The position numbers and the translations under genes were made by a program. 9,512 nucleotides of DNA from Hyphomicrobiales bacterium (GTDB taxonomy: Bacteria > Pseudomonadota > Alphaproteobacteria > Rhizobiales > HXMU1428-3). Positions 1-6,775 of this stretch are shown here, piece after piece; the stretch's first letter is position 1, and each line of letters starts with the position of its first letter. A model generated the notes under the pieces. It had not been told where the DNA came from, did not search any database, and saw nothing but the letters and a program-made list of their open reading frames with translations. The stretch lies in NCBI GenBank assembly GCA_021775385.1, contig JAJFHW010000301.1, positions 1-9,512 on the forward strand, written 5' to 3'.

Positions 1-44
1 AATTCATCTTAAAAGCGCTCATATCTTTCAACCTATAAATCAAT

Positions 45-50
45 GAGGAA
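45..50 (+). promoter_or_regulatory. Ribosome binding site fixing the GTG start of alaC
   Basis: GAGGAA lies 5 bases before the GTG at 56. This strong Shine-Dalgarno match decides the start, because no ATG in the alaC frame lies nearby. The ATG at 43 is in another frame. Confidence 0.75.
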
Positions 51-55
51 TTCTC

Positions 56-1270
56 GTGCTCGACGATTTTCACCGTATCAAACGGCTCCCCCCCTATGTA
101 TTTGCTGAAGTTAACCGCTTAAAGCAAGATGCACGAGCGGCGGGCGCGGATATTATTGATTTCGGTATGGGCAATCCAGATGGAGCCACGCCAGAGCATA
201 TTGTTGAGAAAATGGTTGAAGCTGTACGCGATCCACGCACTCATCGTTATTCAGCTTCTAAAGGTATACCAGGGCTTCGTAAAGCTCAGGCCGCTTACTA
301 TGAACGCCGTTTCGGTGTGAAATTAAATGCAGATACTGAAGTTGTTGCAACACTTGGCTCTAAAGAGGGCTTTGCAAACATGGCACAGGCTATCACTGCA
401 CCAGGTGATGTTGTGCTAGTGCCAAACCCAACTTACCCTATTCACGCTTTTGGGTTTATCATTTCCGGAGGTGTCATCAGACACTTGCCAGTGGAGCCAG
501 ATCATAGCTTTCTTGAAGCGTTGGATAGAGCGATGCGTTTCTCAGTGCCAAAACCTGTAGCATTGGTACTAAACTACCCATCAAACCCAACAGCAAAAGT
601 TGCAAGCCTCGATTTTTATAAAGAAGTCGTTGCTTATGCAAAAAAGAATGACTTAATCCTTCTTTCTGACTTGGCATATTCTGAGGTTTATTTTGATAAT
701 AATCCTCCACCATCAATCCTTGAGGTTGAAGGTGCAAAGGATGTAGCTGTTGAATTCACATCGATGTCAAAAACTTATTCAATGCCAGGCTGGCGCATGG
801 GATTTGCAGTCGGGAATGAACGCCTCATCGGCGCACTAGCCCGCGTGAAGTCTTATCTTGATTATGGTGCTTTTACACCTATTCAAGTCGCAGCAACAGC
901 GGCATTAAAAGGTGATCAGTCTTGTGTCGATGATATGCGGTCACTTTACAAAAAACGGCGTGATTGTTTGGTAGACAATTTCGGTCGAATTGGCTGGGAC
1001 ATACCCTCACCACCAGCAACCATGTTTGCCTGGGTGCCTATCCCTGAAAGTTGTAAGGAGATGGGTTCATTGGAATTTTCTAAACTATTATTAGAAAAAG
1101 CTGATGTAGCTGTCGCACCCGGAATTGGTTTTGGAGAATATGGAGAAGGTTTTGTTCGTATTGCACTTGTGGAAAATGAACAAAGAATTCGCCAAGCCGC
1201 AAGAAATGTAAAAAGATTTCTCGCCGAAGAACCAAAAAACATGCATAACGTTGTGCCAATCGCACGTTAA
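56..1270 (+). CDS. alaC: AlaC-type pyridoxal-phosphate aminotransferase (glutamate-pyruvate transaminase / LL-DAP aminotransferase-like)
   Basis: This is a cytosolic fold-type I (class I/II) aminotransferase of 404 residues. It resembles E. coli AlaC along its whole length: the N-terminal IKRLPPYVF, then GMGNPDGATP at 37-46, YPSNPTA at 174-180 and LEFSKLLLEKA near the C-terminus. PLP-binding residues are visible: N177, D205 and Y208 in SDLAYSE, the Schiff-base lysine K239 in SMSKTYSMPGWR, and R247. AlaC makes alanine from pyruvate with glutamate as amino donor. Related proteins are often labelled LL-diaminopimelate aminotransferase, so the substrate is inferred from similarity rather than shown. 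The start is GTG with a strong RBS. hom begins 17 bases after the stop, which suggests an operon for linked amino-acid synthesis. The upstream promoter is probably outside the window, because the 55 bases before the start hold no convincing one. Confidence 0.88.
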   Translation: MLDDFHRIKRLPPYVFAEVNRLKQDARAAGADIIDFGMGNPDGATPEHIVEKMVEAVRDPRTHRYSASKGIPGLRKAQAAYYERRFGVKLNADTEVVATLGSKEGFANMAQAITAPGDVVLVPNPTYPIHAFGFIISGGVIRHLPVEPDHSFLEALDRAMRFSVPKPVALVLNYPSNPTAKVASLDFYKEVVAYAKKNDLILLSDLAYSEVYFDNNPPPSILEVEGAKDVAVEFTSMSKTYSMPGWRMGFAVGNERLIGALARVKSYLDYGAFTPIQVAATAALKGDQSCVDDMRSLYKKRRDCLVDNFGRIGWDIPSPPATMFAWVPIPESCKEMGSLEFSKLLLEKADVAVAPGIGFGEYGEGFVRIALVENEQRIRQAARNVKRFLAEEPKNMHNVVPIAR

Positions 1271-1287
1271 TACGGAAAATTATCAAA

Positions 1288-2628
1288 ATGAATGAGCCTT
1301 TAAAAGTAGGGCTAGCTGGCCTAGGAACAGTAGGCTGCGGCGTTATCCGCATGCTAGACCATAGCAATGGTGATGACATTGCGCGCAAACTTGGTCGACC
1401 ACTCAAGGTGACAGCTGTCTGCGCACGGGACAAAAACAAGGATCGTGGCGTTGATATCAGCAGCTATAGTTGGTTTGACACTCCAGAAGAATTAGCCAAA
1501 TCAGGCGACATTGACGTTTATGTTGAACTGACTGGCGGCACAGATGGCCCAGCCCTTGAAGCTACCAAAATAGCACTGCAACGTGGTCTCGATGTTGTCA
1601 CAGCCAACAAAGCCATGCTTGCTGTTCACAGCACAGATCTTGCAAAACTTGCCGAAGAAAATGGATGCGCACTCTTGTTTGAAGCCGCGGTTGCAGGCGG
1701 CATTCCAATCGTGAAGTCTATAAAAGAAAGTCTCTCAGGTAATCGTATTCAAAGGGTATATGGCATTTTAAATGGCACATGTAATTACATGATGACTGCC
1801 ATGCAAAATGAAGGAAAGCCGTTTGATGAAATCTTGAAAGCAGCACAAGCTGAAGGTTACGCCGAAGCAGATCCGTCATTTGATGTAGGCGGTATTGATG
1901 CCGCTCATAAATTAGCCTTGCTCACCACTTTGAGCTTTGGCACAGAAACATCGTTCAAAGATATCTACATCGAAGGTATTGAAAAAATTACACCTGAAGA
2001 TATCAAAGCGGCGGATGACCTAGGCTATAGAATTAAATTGCTGGGCGTAGCTCTGCAAACAGATGAGGGCATAGAACAACGCGTTCATCCAACACTTGTT
2101 CCAAGCGAGTCTGCCATTGGCCAGGTTTCTGGTGTGACAAATTGCGTATGTGTTGACGGAGATTATGTTGGCAAAATTATGCAAGTGGGCCCTGGCGCTG
2201 GTGAAGGACCAACTGCTTCAAGTGTGGTGGGGGATCTTATTGAGGCCGCACGCTTTGATAAATCAGAAAACACAGTTCGTCCTGTCTTCAGTATGCCGGT
2301 AGATAAGCTGGCACCTTATCAGCGAGCACCGTTAAGAGCGCATGAAGGCGGCTATTATGTCCGCTTAACATTATCAGATCGCCCAGGAACATTCGCAGCT
2401 ATCGCAACAAGAATGGCCGAATTTGGCATTTCTTTAGAAAGTATAGTGCAGCGCAATCATGGCTCCAGTGCTGATGAGAAAGTTGATGCAGCCGGTGTTG
2501 CAGCTGCCCCAGTTGTGATCATCACACATGACACAACAGAGCAAGCCGTTTCAGAAGCTTTAAAAGCAATTGAGGAAGATGGACATATTGTTGGCCAACC
2601 AAATATGATCCGCATCGAACGGTTGTAA
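1288..2628 (+). CDS. hom: Homoserine dehydrogenase with C-terminal ACT domain
   Basis: Hom reduces aspartate-4-semialdehyde to homoserine with NAD(P)H in the cytosol, the branch point toward threonine and methionine. The 446-residue protein has the usual order of domains. A Rossmann NAD(P)-binding part comes first (GLGTVG at 11-16; VTANKA at 104-109, with K108 as cofactor contact). The catalytic domain follows (LNGTCNYM at 161-168). E193, D204 and K208 have the same spacing as the yeast catalytic residues E208, D219 and K223. The ACT domain starts near 356 (YYVRLTLSDRPGTF), which predicts allosteric control, typically by threonine. An Ala/Gly-rich loop at about 391-407 sits inside the ACT domain. 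The gene starts at ATG 17 bases after alaC with only a weak GGAA-type RBS, so it probably shares that transcript. It is monofunctional, with no aspartokinase part. Confidence 0.95.
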   Translation: MNEPLKVGLAGLGTVGCGVIRMLDHSNGDDIARKLGRPLKVTAVCARDKNKDRGVDISSYSWFDTPEELAKSGDIDVYVELTGGTDGPALEATKIALQRGLDVVTANKAMLAVHSTDLAKLAEENGCALLFEAAVAGGIPIVKSIKESLSGNRIQRVYGILNGTCNYMMTAMQNEGKPFDEILKAAQAEGYAEADPSFDVGGIDAAHKLALLTTLSFGTETSFKDIYIEGIEKITPEDIKAADDLGYRIKLLGVALQTDEGIEQRVHPTLVPSESAIGQVSGVTNCVCVDGDYVGKIMQVGPGAGEGPTASSVVGDLIEAARFDKSENTVRPVFSMPVDKLAPYQRAPLRAHEGGYYVRLTLSDRPGTFAAIATRMAEFGISLESIVQRNHGSSADEKVDAAGVAAAPVVIITHDTTEQAVSEALKAIEEDGHIVGQPNMIRIERL

Positions 2629-2660
2629 TAAAACCGCATTAATAACAAATGAAATTTAAG

Positions 2661-2690
2661 TTGAGAAAAGATGATGGCATGAGTTATATA
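2661..2690 (+). promoter_or_regulatory. Predicted sigma-70-type promoter for glpX
   Basis: The -35 box TTGAGA (2661-2666, 5 of 6 consensus bases) and the -10 box TATATA (2685-2690, 4 of 6) are separated by 18 bases. The predicted start near 2697 would leave a leader of about 37 bases. The site lies in the 105-base gap after hom, where I see no terminator, so glpX may be both read through from hom and started here. Confidence 0.45.
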
Positions 2691-2733
2691 GCTTAGCCAC
2701 ATATGAATAGAAGAAAGATCGAAGAGTTTAAAA

Positions 2734-3699
2734 ATGTCAGAACCATTAAATCAAAGCCTAGTTTGGGATGTGTTGCGTGTGACGGAAGTTGCAGCAATTG
2801 AGGCTGCAAAATTGCGCGGGCGCGGTGATGAAATGGCCGCAGATAAAGCCGCTGTTGACGCAATGCGAAGTGAGTTAAATGGTCTGGATATTGATGGCCG
2901 TGTTGTCATTGGTGAAGGCGAGCGTGATGAAGCTCCAATGCTTTTTATCGGTGAGGAAATTGGCACCAAGAAAGGTCCAAAAGTCGACATCGCTGTTGAC
3001 CCATTGGAAGGGACAACTTTGTGCGCTAAGTCAATGCCAGATTCATTGGCAGTTCTAGCAATGGCTGAAGGTGGGAGCCTTCTTCACGCGCCAGATATTT
3101 ATATGGAAAAATTAGCTATTGGCCCAGGCTTTGAGCCAGGCTTGGTAAGTCTAGAGCAATCTCCAACAGAAAACGTGAAAGCTCTAGCTAACGCCAAGAA
3201 CGTATCAGTTAATGACTTAACGGTTTGTATCCTTGATCGCTCACGTCATAGCAAACTTATTGAAGAAGTCAGAGAAGCTGGTGCCGCTGTTAAATTAATT
3301 GGCGATGGTGACATTGCTGGCGTCATTCAAACAACAGACCCAACTGAAACAGGCATTGATATGTATATGGGCGTTGGTGGTGCACCTGAAGGTGTGCTGG
3401 CCGCATCTGCTCTTCGCTCAATTGGCGGACAAATGGAAGGTCGTTTAACGCCATTGCATGAAAGCCATTACGAACGCGCCGCTAAAGTTGGTATTGAAGA
3501 TCTATCTAAAATCTATAGCATTGCTGATATGGTAAAAGGTGATGTGATCTTTGCAGCAACAGGTGTAACAACAGGCCAAATGCTTGATGGTGTGCGCCGC
3601 GATGGTGACATGATCGAAACAGAAACATTGATCATGCATGTTAGCACTGGGTCTGTGCGCTGGGTGAAAACGCAAAAACAAGTAAACATCGAAGCGTAA
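2734..3699 (+). CDS. glpX: Class II fructose-1,6-bisphosphatase GlpX
   Basis: GlpX removes the 1-phosphate from fructose 1,6-bisphosphate, the committed step of gluconeogenesis, in the cytosol and with a divalent metal ion. The 321-residue length is normal for the class II family. Metal-site residues align with those of E. coli GlpX at a constant offset of four: D37, E61 (in VVIGEGERDEAPM), and D89 and E92 (in AVDPLEGTT). Further family motifs are MGVGGAPEGVLAA and FAATGVTTG. Some bacterial class II enzymes also act on sedoheptulose 1,7-bisphosphate; the sequence does not settle that here. The ATG at 2734 is preceded by a weak GAAGAG-type RBS. The gene lies between hom and recJ, has its own predicted promoter, and ends 35 bases before a strong hairpin, so it probably forms the end of its transcription unit. 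Confidence 0.95.
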   Translation: MSEPLNQSLVWDVLRVTEVAAIEAAKLRGRGDEMAADKAAVDAMRSELNGLDIDGRVVIGEGERDEAPMLFIGEEIGTKKGPKVDIAVDPLEGTTLCAKSMPDSLAVLAMAEGGSLLHAPDIYMEKLAIGPGFEPGLVSLEQSPTENVKALANAKNVSVNDLTVCILDRSRHSKLIEEVREAGAAVKLIGDGDIAGVIQTTDPTETGIDMYMGVGGAPEGVLAASALRSIGGQMEGRLTPLHESHYERAAKVGIEDLSKIYSIADMVKGDVIFAATGVTTGQMLDGVRRDGDMIETETLIMHVSTGSVRWVKTQKQVNIEA

Positions 3700-3734
3700 A
3701 GCAACCACTAACATTACTTATTAAATTAAATTTC

Positions 3735-3768
3735 AAGAGCGCTCTTAGCTAACTAAGAGCGCTCTTTT
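3735..3768 (+). terminator. Rho-independent terminator after glpX
   Basis: A perfect 14-bp stem (3735-3748 paired with 3753-3766) closes on the four-base loop CTAA. It runs into a short T run (3765-3768). It ends the glpX unit and separates it from recJ. Each arm also contains the 12-base self-complementary word AAGAGCGCTCTT, so the site can pair in more than one way. Confidence 0.85.
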
Positions 3769-3825
3769 CATTTAAAACGAAAATATCTCTCTTCAAAGTT
3801 ATAAACACTCTATTTTCCATCCCTA

Positions 3826-3853
3826 TTGCTCTCTCTATCGAATAAGCTATGCT
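3826..3853 (+). promoter_or_regulatory. Weak candidate promoter upstream of recJ
   Basis: TTGCTC (3826-3831) and TATGCT (3848-3853) are 16 bases apart, matching consensus at 3 of 6 and 4 of 6 positions. recJ follows a terminator and so needs its own promoter, and this is the best pair I found. It would give a leader of roughly 260 bases that includes the hairpin-rich repeat element. Confidence 0.25.
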
Positions 3854-3895
3854 CAGTATCGAGCCCTAAGGCACCTGTACTCATAACAATTTACA

Positions 3896-4099
3896 ATGAG
3901 TTTAGTAGTGTGCTTACTACATGAAGAAGGAGCATTGCCCGATTTAGGGCAATGGGACATGGCGAAGCGCCAGCACAGCCCGACGCAAGCGCCGCACAGT
4001 GCGGTTGCTAGTGGGCAACTTGAAGCACATCAAAACAGTGCGGTTGCTAGTAGGCAACCTGAAGCACATCAAAAATGTAGGCATTTAGGCTTTGTCTGA
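3896..4099 (+). CDS. Doubtful small ORF across the repeat element before recJ
   Basis: An open frame of 67 codons runs from ATG 3896 to TGA 4097-4099 and ends 19 bases before the preferred recJ start. The product is not recognised. It contains two 13-residue near-repeats (SAVASGQLEAHQN and SAVASRQPEAHQK), produced by the 39-bp DNA repeat, whose length is a multiple of three. There is no Shine-Dalgarno sequence before the ATG, no signal peptide and no membrane segment. The frame stays open through GC-rich DNA unlike its neighbours, which alone can keep stop codons rare. Both changes between the repeat copies alter the protein (G to R, L to P) yet keep an RNA hairpin. I therefore favour a structured repeat over a gene. 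If translated, it would be an upstream ORF in the recJ leader. Confidence 0.15.
   Translation: MSLVVCLLHEEGALPDLGQWDMAKRQHSPTQAPHSAVASGQLEAHQNSAVASRQPEAHQKCRHLGFV
3905..4073 (+). other. GC-rich, hairpin-rich intergenic element upstream of recJ
   Basis: This covers most of the gene-free interval 3700-4118. Inverted repeats follow each other closely: GTAGT/ACTAC (3905-3909 with 3916-3920), an 8-bp stem CATTGCCC/GGGCAATG (3933-3940 with 3947-3954), GGCG/CGCC (3961-3964 with 3968-3971), CCGCAC/GTGCGG (3992-3997 with 3999-4004), and one hairpin in each 39-bp repeat. The block 3961-4020 has 41 G or C in 60 bases, well above the flanking DNA. Dispersed palindromic elements of this type are known in alphaproteobacteria (for example RIME elements in rhizobia), but I do not recognise this one. 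A structured recJ leader is the other possibility. Confidence 0.5.
3996..4073 (+). repeat. Two tandem 39-bp direct repeats
   Basis: Copy 1 is 3996-4034 and copy 2 is 4035-4073, with 37 of 39 bases identical. Each carries a hairpin: GTTGC/GCAAC at 4004-4008 with 4015-4019, and GGTTGC/GCAACC at 4042-4047 with 4054-4059. The two differences are G4013 to A4052, in the loop, and T4020 to C4059, which turns a closing G-U pair into G-C. Confidence 0.9.
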
Positions 4100-4106
4100 A
4101 TTTGCC

Positions 4107-4111
4107 GAGAG
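4107..4111 (+). promoter_or_regulatory. Ribosome binding site favouring ATG 4119 for recJ
   Basis: GAGAG lies 7 bases before ATG 4119. The longer alternative, TTG 4092, has no comparable site. An in-frame TAG at 4086-4088 excludes any earlier start. Confidence 0.5.
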
Positions 4112-4118
4112 ACTAAAG

Positions 4119-5966
4119 ATGACCAAAGCATTAGCTGAAAATTCAGATGAGACCGGGTTTCTGGGCATTACCAAATCAGCCACGGGGTTGATCTGGCGTG
4201 AGCGCCTAGATGAAGCGGGGCGCAACCAAGGGCTAGCCCTTTCACAAATTGCCGGAATTCCAGAAATTTTGGGCCGCGTTTTGGCAGCCAGGGGCGCCAC
4301 GATCGATAGCGTTGAGAATTGGTTGAACCCGTCTTTGAAAGAGTTCATGCCAGATCCATATAGCATGCAGGATGTTGAGGTGGGCGCTAATCGTTTAGCT
4401 GAGGCGATTAAGAAAAAGCAAAAGGTAGCAATCTTTGGTGACTACGACGTGGATGGCGCAGTATCGAGCGCATTGATGAAACTGTTCCTCAATGCCCATG
4501 GTCTAAATCATCAAGGTTCATCTGACCCACAAATTTACATCCCCGATCGTATTTTTGAAGGCTATGGCCCTAACCCAGATGCCATTAACAGTCTGGTTGA
4601 TAATGGAGCTGAACTAATTGTCACAGTTGACTGTGGCACGGTTAGTCATGAGGCTTTAGCAGAGGCAACAAAACGAAACATCGATGTGATCGTTGTAGAT
4701 CATCACCTCGCTGGAGAAACGCTCCCAGATGTAACAGCTGTGATCAATCCAAATAGGCAAGATGATTTATCAGATCTTGGGCATCTATGCGCAGGCGGCG
4801 TTGTCTTCATGTTGCTAGTTGCAACAAAGCGCGTTTTGACACAGCAAGGAGCTTATAAAGAAGACGGGTACACAGCACCTGATTTAATGTCCTATCTTGA
4901 CATTGTTGCTCTTTCAACCATTTGCGACGTGGTGCCTCTAAGAGGCTTAAACAGAGCCTTTGTCGCAAAGGGCCTGCAAGTTATGCACAAACGTCACAAC
5001 GTTGGTCTCAGAGCGTTAGGAGACGCAGCAGGCCTCACCACAGCGCCCACTCCATATCATCTAGGTTTCTTGCTAGGCCCGCGCATCAATGCCGGCGGGC
5101 GGATCGGCTCATCAGAATTGGGCGCGAAGCTTTTGTCAGAACAAGATGACATTGAAGCAGATCGTATCGCCGCTTTACTCAATAAATTAAATGATGAACG
5201 CAAAGAAATGGAAAAGGTCACTTTAGAGGAGGCCACAACCAAGGTAAGTGATCTCATCGATGAGAACCCGGATATGTCGATTATTTTCACGGGGTCTAAA
5301 GACTGGCACAAAGGTCTGGTCGGGTTAGTGGCAAGTCGCTTAACAGAAAAATTCCGCCGGCCGTCTTGCGTATTAAGTATTGATGAAAAATCAAAAACAG
5401 CCACAGGCTCATTGCGTTCAATTTCAAGCGTTGATATTGGCCGTGTTGTGCAAAAGGCCAGCGATGATGGCATGATCTTGAAGGGAGGAGGGCACGCTAT
5501 GGCAGCCGGCCTGACCTTGGAAATTGATAGATTAGCTGAAATCGAAGCTTATTTTACCGAACAGCTCGGTAATGCCGTCACAACCGAACGTGCCAAAATG
5601 GGGCTAGAGATTGATGGTGCACTAACAGCTAATGGCGTTTCACCTAATTTTATGGATCAATTAGAGCGAGCAGGCCCTTTTGGCTCCGGAAATCCAACAC
5701 CGCGCTTTGTTTTACCATCTCATAGAGTGAAGTTTTCGAAAGTCGTTGGTGACAATCACGTCAAATGCACATTGGAAGCCAGTGACCAGTCACGCATTAA
5801 CGCTATCGCATTTCGTGTGGCAAACACAGAACTAGGTGAGTTGCTGCTTGACCGAACAGGAGAACCATTGCATATAGTGGGACAGTTGCGACGCAACAGT
5901 TGGAATGGCCGAGAAACCATTGAATTAACAATTGAAGATGCCGCAAAACCCGTTAAATCGTTTTAA
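4119..5966 (+). CDS. recJ: Single-stranded-DNA-specific 5'-3' exonuclease RecJ
   Basis: RecJ degrades single-stranded DNA 5' to 3' in RecF-pathway recombination, mismatch repair and base-excision repair. From ATG 4119 the protein has 615 residues, a normal length. Its DHH phosphoesterase core shows DYDVDG at 108-113, DCGT at about 171-174, VDHH at 193-196 and STICDVVPL at about 266-274, which supply the Mn-binding Asp and His residues. RINAGGR follows at 322-328. The DHHA1 domain shows the substrate-binding GGGHAMAAG at 456-464, and an OB-fold region makes up the C-terminus (from about 535, with GPFGSGNPTPRF just before it). All catalytic motifs are present, so it should be active. The frame can be extended to TTG 4092, adding nine residues, but the ATG has the better RBS. 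The gene follows the glpX terminator and a repeat-rich leader and appears to be transcribed alone. No LexA-like box of the alphaproteobacterial type was seen upstream. Confidence 0.95.
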   Translation: MTKALAENSDETGFLGITKSATGLIWRERLDEAGRNQGLALSQIAGIPEILGRVLAARGATIDSVENWLNPSLKEFMPDPYSMQDVEVGANRLAEAIKKKQKVAIFGDYDVDGAVSSALMKLFLNAHGLNHQGSSDPQIYIPDRIFEGYGPNPDAINSLVDNGAELIVTVDCGTVSHEALAEATKRNIDVIVVDHHLAGETLPDVTAVINPNRQDDLSDLGHLCAGGVVFMLLVATKRVLTQQGAYKEDGYTAPDLMSYLDIVALSTICDVVPLRGLNRAFVAKGLQVMHKRHNVGLRALGDAAGLTTAPTPYHLGFLLGPRINAGGRIGSSELGAKLLSEQDDIEADRIAALLNKLNDERKEMEKVTLEEATTKVSDLIDENPDMSIIFTGSKDWHKGLVGLVASRLTEKFRRPSCVLSIDEKSKTATGSLRSISSVDIGRVVQKASDDGMILKGGGHAMAAGLTLEIDRLAEIEAYFTEQLGNAVTTERAKMGLEIDGALTANGVSPNFMDQLERAGPFGSGNPTPRFVLPSHRVKFSKVVGDNHVKCTLEASDQSRINAIAFRVANTELGELLLDRTGEPLHIVGQLRRNSWNGRETIELTIEDAAKPVKSF

Positions 5967-5967
5967 A

Positions 5968-5992
5968 TTTTACATTTTTGTTAAGTGTAAAA
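5968..5992 (+). terminator. Weak AT-rich hairpin after recJ
   Basis: TTTTACA (5968-5974) can pair with TGTAAAA (5986-5992) immediately after the recJ stop. An alternative pairing is ATTTTT (5974-5979) with AAAAAT (5989-5994). The stem is AT-rich and is followed by A residues rather than T, so a terminator role is uncertain. Confidence 0.25.
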
Positions 5993-6035
5993 ATCAAAAA
6001 AATCATAAAAAAATGGTGTTTTTGGAAAACAATGC

Positions 6036-6064
6036 TTGCAATGAGGGTAAAACTTTTTTATAGC
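6036..6064 (+). promoter_or_regulatory. Promoter of tRNA-Glu
   Basis: The -35 box TTGCAA (6036-6041) and the -10 box TATAGC (6059-6064) have the optimal 17-base spacing. The predicted start near 6071 is 13 bases before the mature tRNA 5' end, a usual distance for a tRNA gene. Confidence 0.6.
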
Positions 6065-6083
6065 AGTTTCTTCAGAACTATAA

Positions 6084-6158
6084 GCCCCCTTCGTCTAGTG
6101 GTTAGGACGCAAGATTTTCATTCTTGAAACAGGAGTTCGATTCTCCTAGGGGGTGCCA
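6084..6158 (+). tRNA. tRNA-Glu (anticodon UUC)
   Basis: A complete cloverleaf of 75 bases includes an encoded CCA (6156-6158). The acceptor stem pairs 6084-6090 with 6148-6154; its first pair is G-U. The anticodon stem CAAGA (6110-6114) pairs with TCTTG (6122-6126) around a seven-base loop with TTC at 6117-6119. The T arm is AGGAG (6131-6135), loop TTCGATT, CTCCT (6143-6147). The UUC anticodon reads both GAA and GAG. The tRNA supplies glutamate for translation and, in most bacteria, for tetrapyrrole synthesis. It is a single gene with its own promoter and faces a minus-strand gene 52 bases away. No repeat of its 3' end is visible in the window, so nothing indicates an integrated element. Confidence 0.97.
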
Positions 6159-6210
6159 CTTTCAAAAGCTGATGAACAGTACTTTCCCTAATATAATAAA
6201 GATTGTAATT

Positions 6211-6693
6211 TTACTCCTGTGGTAAAAATGGCCGTAGAGTTTCGGCATATTCGGGGAAAAGTTCAAAGATCTCACGTTCTTTCGCAATTTTCCAATCACG
6301 ATAATCAAATCCAGGGCTAACGGCCTCTCCAACCAAACCATAGTCTCCTGAAAGCAATTCACTGGCTTTCCAATACCCACCAGGAACAGTTAGCTGACGT
6401 TCATGTTCATCTCCCAAAAGCGTCTCATTCAGCTTACCTTCAGGAGAAAGAGTAAGATAACGCAAAAGCCCGCCGCCTTCATAAAAGTGAACAATAGGTG
6501 ATTTATTCCGGTGCAGAAGACCGCGCGGTTTTTCCAGGTCAAGCATATAGTGGATAGTAGTTAGAAGAGAACGCTTACCCCCCTCTCTGTCTGGGCAGTC
6601 AATAATTTCGGGCGAGCGAAACGTTTCTTTAAACCATCCCCCCTCCTCATGACGGATGAGACCGAGTTTTGAGATGATATCCTGACGACCCAT
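6211..6693 (-). CDS. Cupin_5 (DUF985) family protein
   Basis: A small cytosolic protein of 160 residues matches the cupin_5/DUF985 family, whose structurally known members include yeast YML079w. Family segments are visible in order: EEGGWFKETFRS (16-27), TTIHYML (45-51), HRNKSPIVHFYEGG (61-74), TVPGGYWKA (102-110), and GEAVSPGFDYRDW (122-134) near the C-terminus. The family forms a double-stranded beta-barrel and is thought to bind a small ligand, possibly sugar-like, but no reaction is established, so I give no function. The start ATG (6693 on the minus strand) has AAGGA 7 bases upstream, which supports it. The gene converges on tRNA-Glu and is divergent from the AEC transporter gene across a 250-base control region. 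I could not find a convincing minus-strand promoter or terminator. Confidence 0.88.
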   Translation of the reverse strand: MGRQDIISKLGLIRHEEGGWFKETFRSPEIIDCPDREGGKRSLLTTIHYMLDLEKPRGLLHRNKSPIVHFYEGGGLLRYLTLSPEGKLNETLLGDEHERQLTVPGGYWKASELLSGDYGLVGEAVSPGFDYRDWKIAKEREIFELFPEYAETLRPFLPQE

Positions 6694-6775
6694 TTTTAAT
6701 TCCTTAAGTCTTGCGTGAAGCTCGTTCGAAACACAGTCACCTTATTAAATCTATTTCATGAGTTAAACACTAAAA

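Noticed and set aside
8..39. Promoter for alaC with TATAAA at 34-39
   Set aside because: No -35 box at 16-18 bases, and the predicted start would fall on the ribosome binding site at 45-50. The real promoter is more likely before the window.
946..1439. Minus-strand open frames across the end of alaC and the start of hom
   Set aside because: Both strands cannot easily be coding here. The plus-strand frames carry clear family motifs and the minus frames do not.
4085..5473. Minus-strand and alternative-frame open frames inside recJ (4085-4366, 4922-5149, 5057-5473)
   Set aside because: They overlap a fully conserved RecJ frame with all catalytic motifs intact, show no family resemblance, and lack RBS support.
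6084..6158. tRNA-Glu as an integration site for a genomic island
   Set aside because: I found no second copy of the tRNA 3' end, no integrase and no foreign gene next to it in this window.
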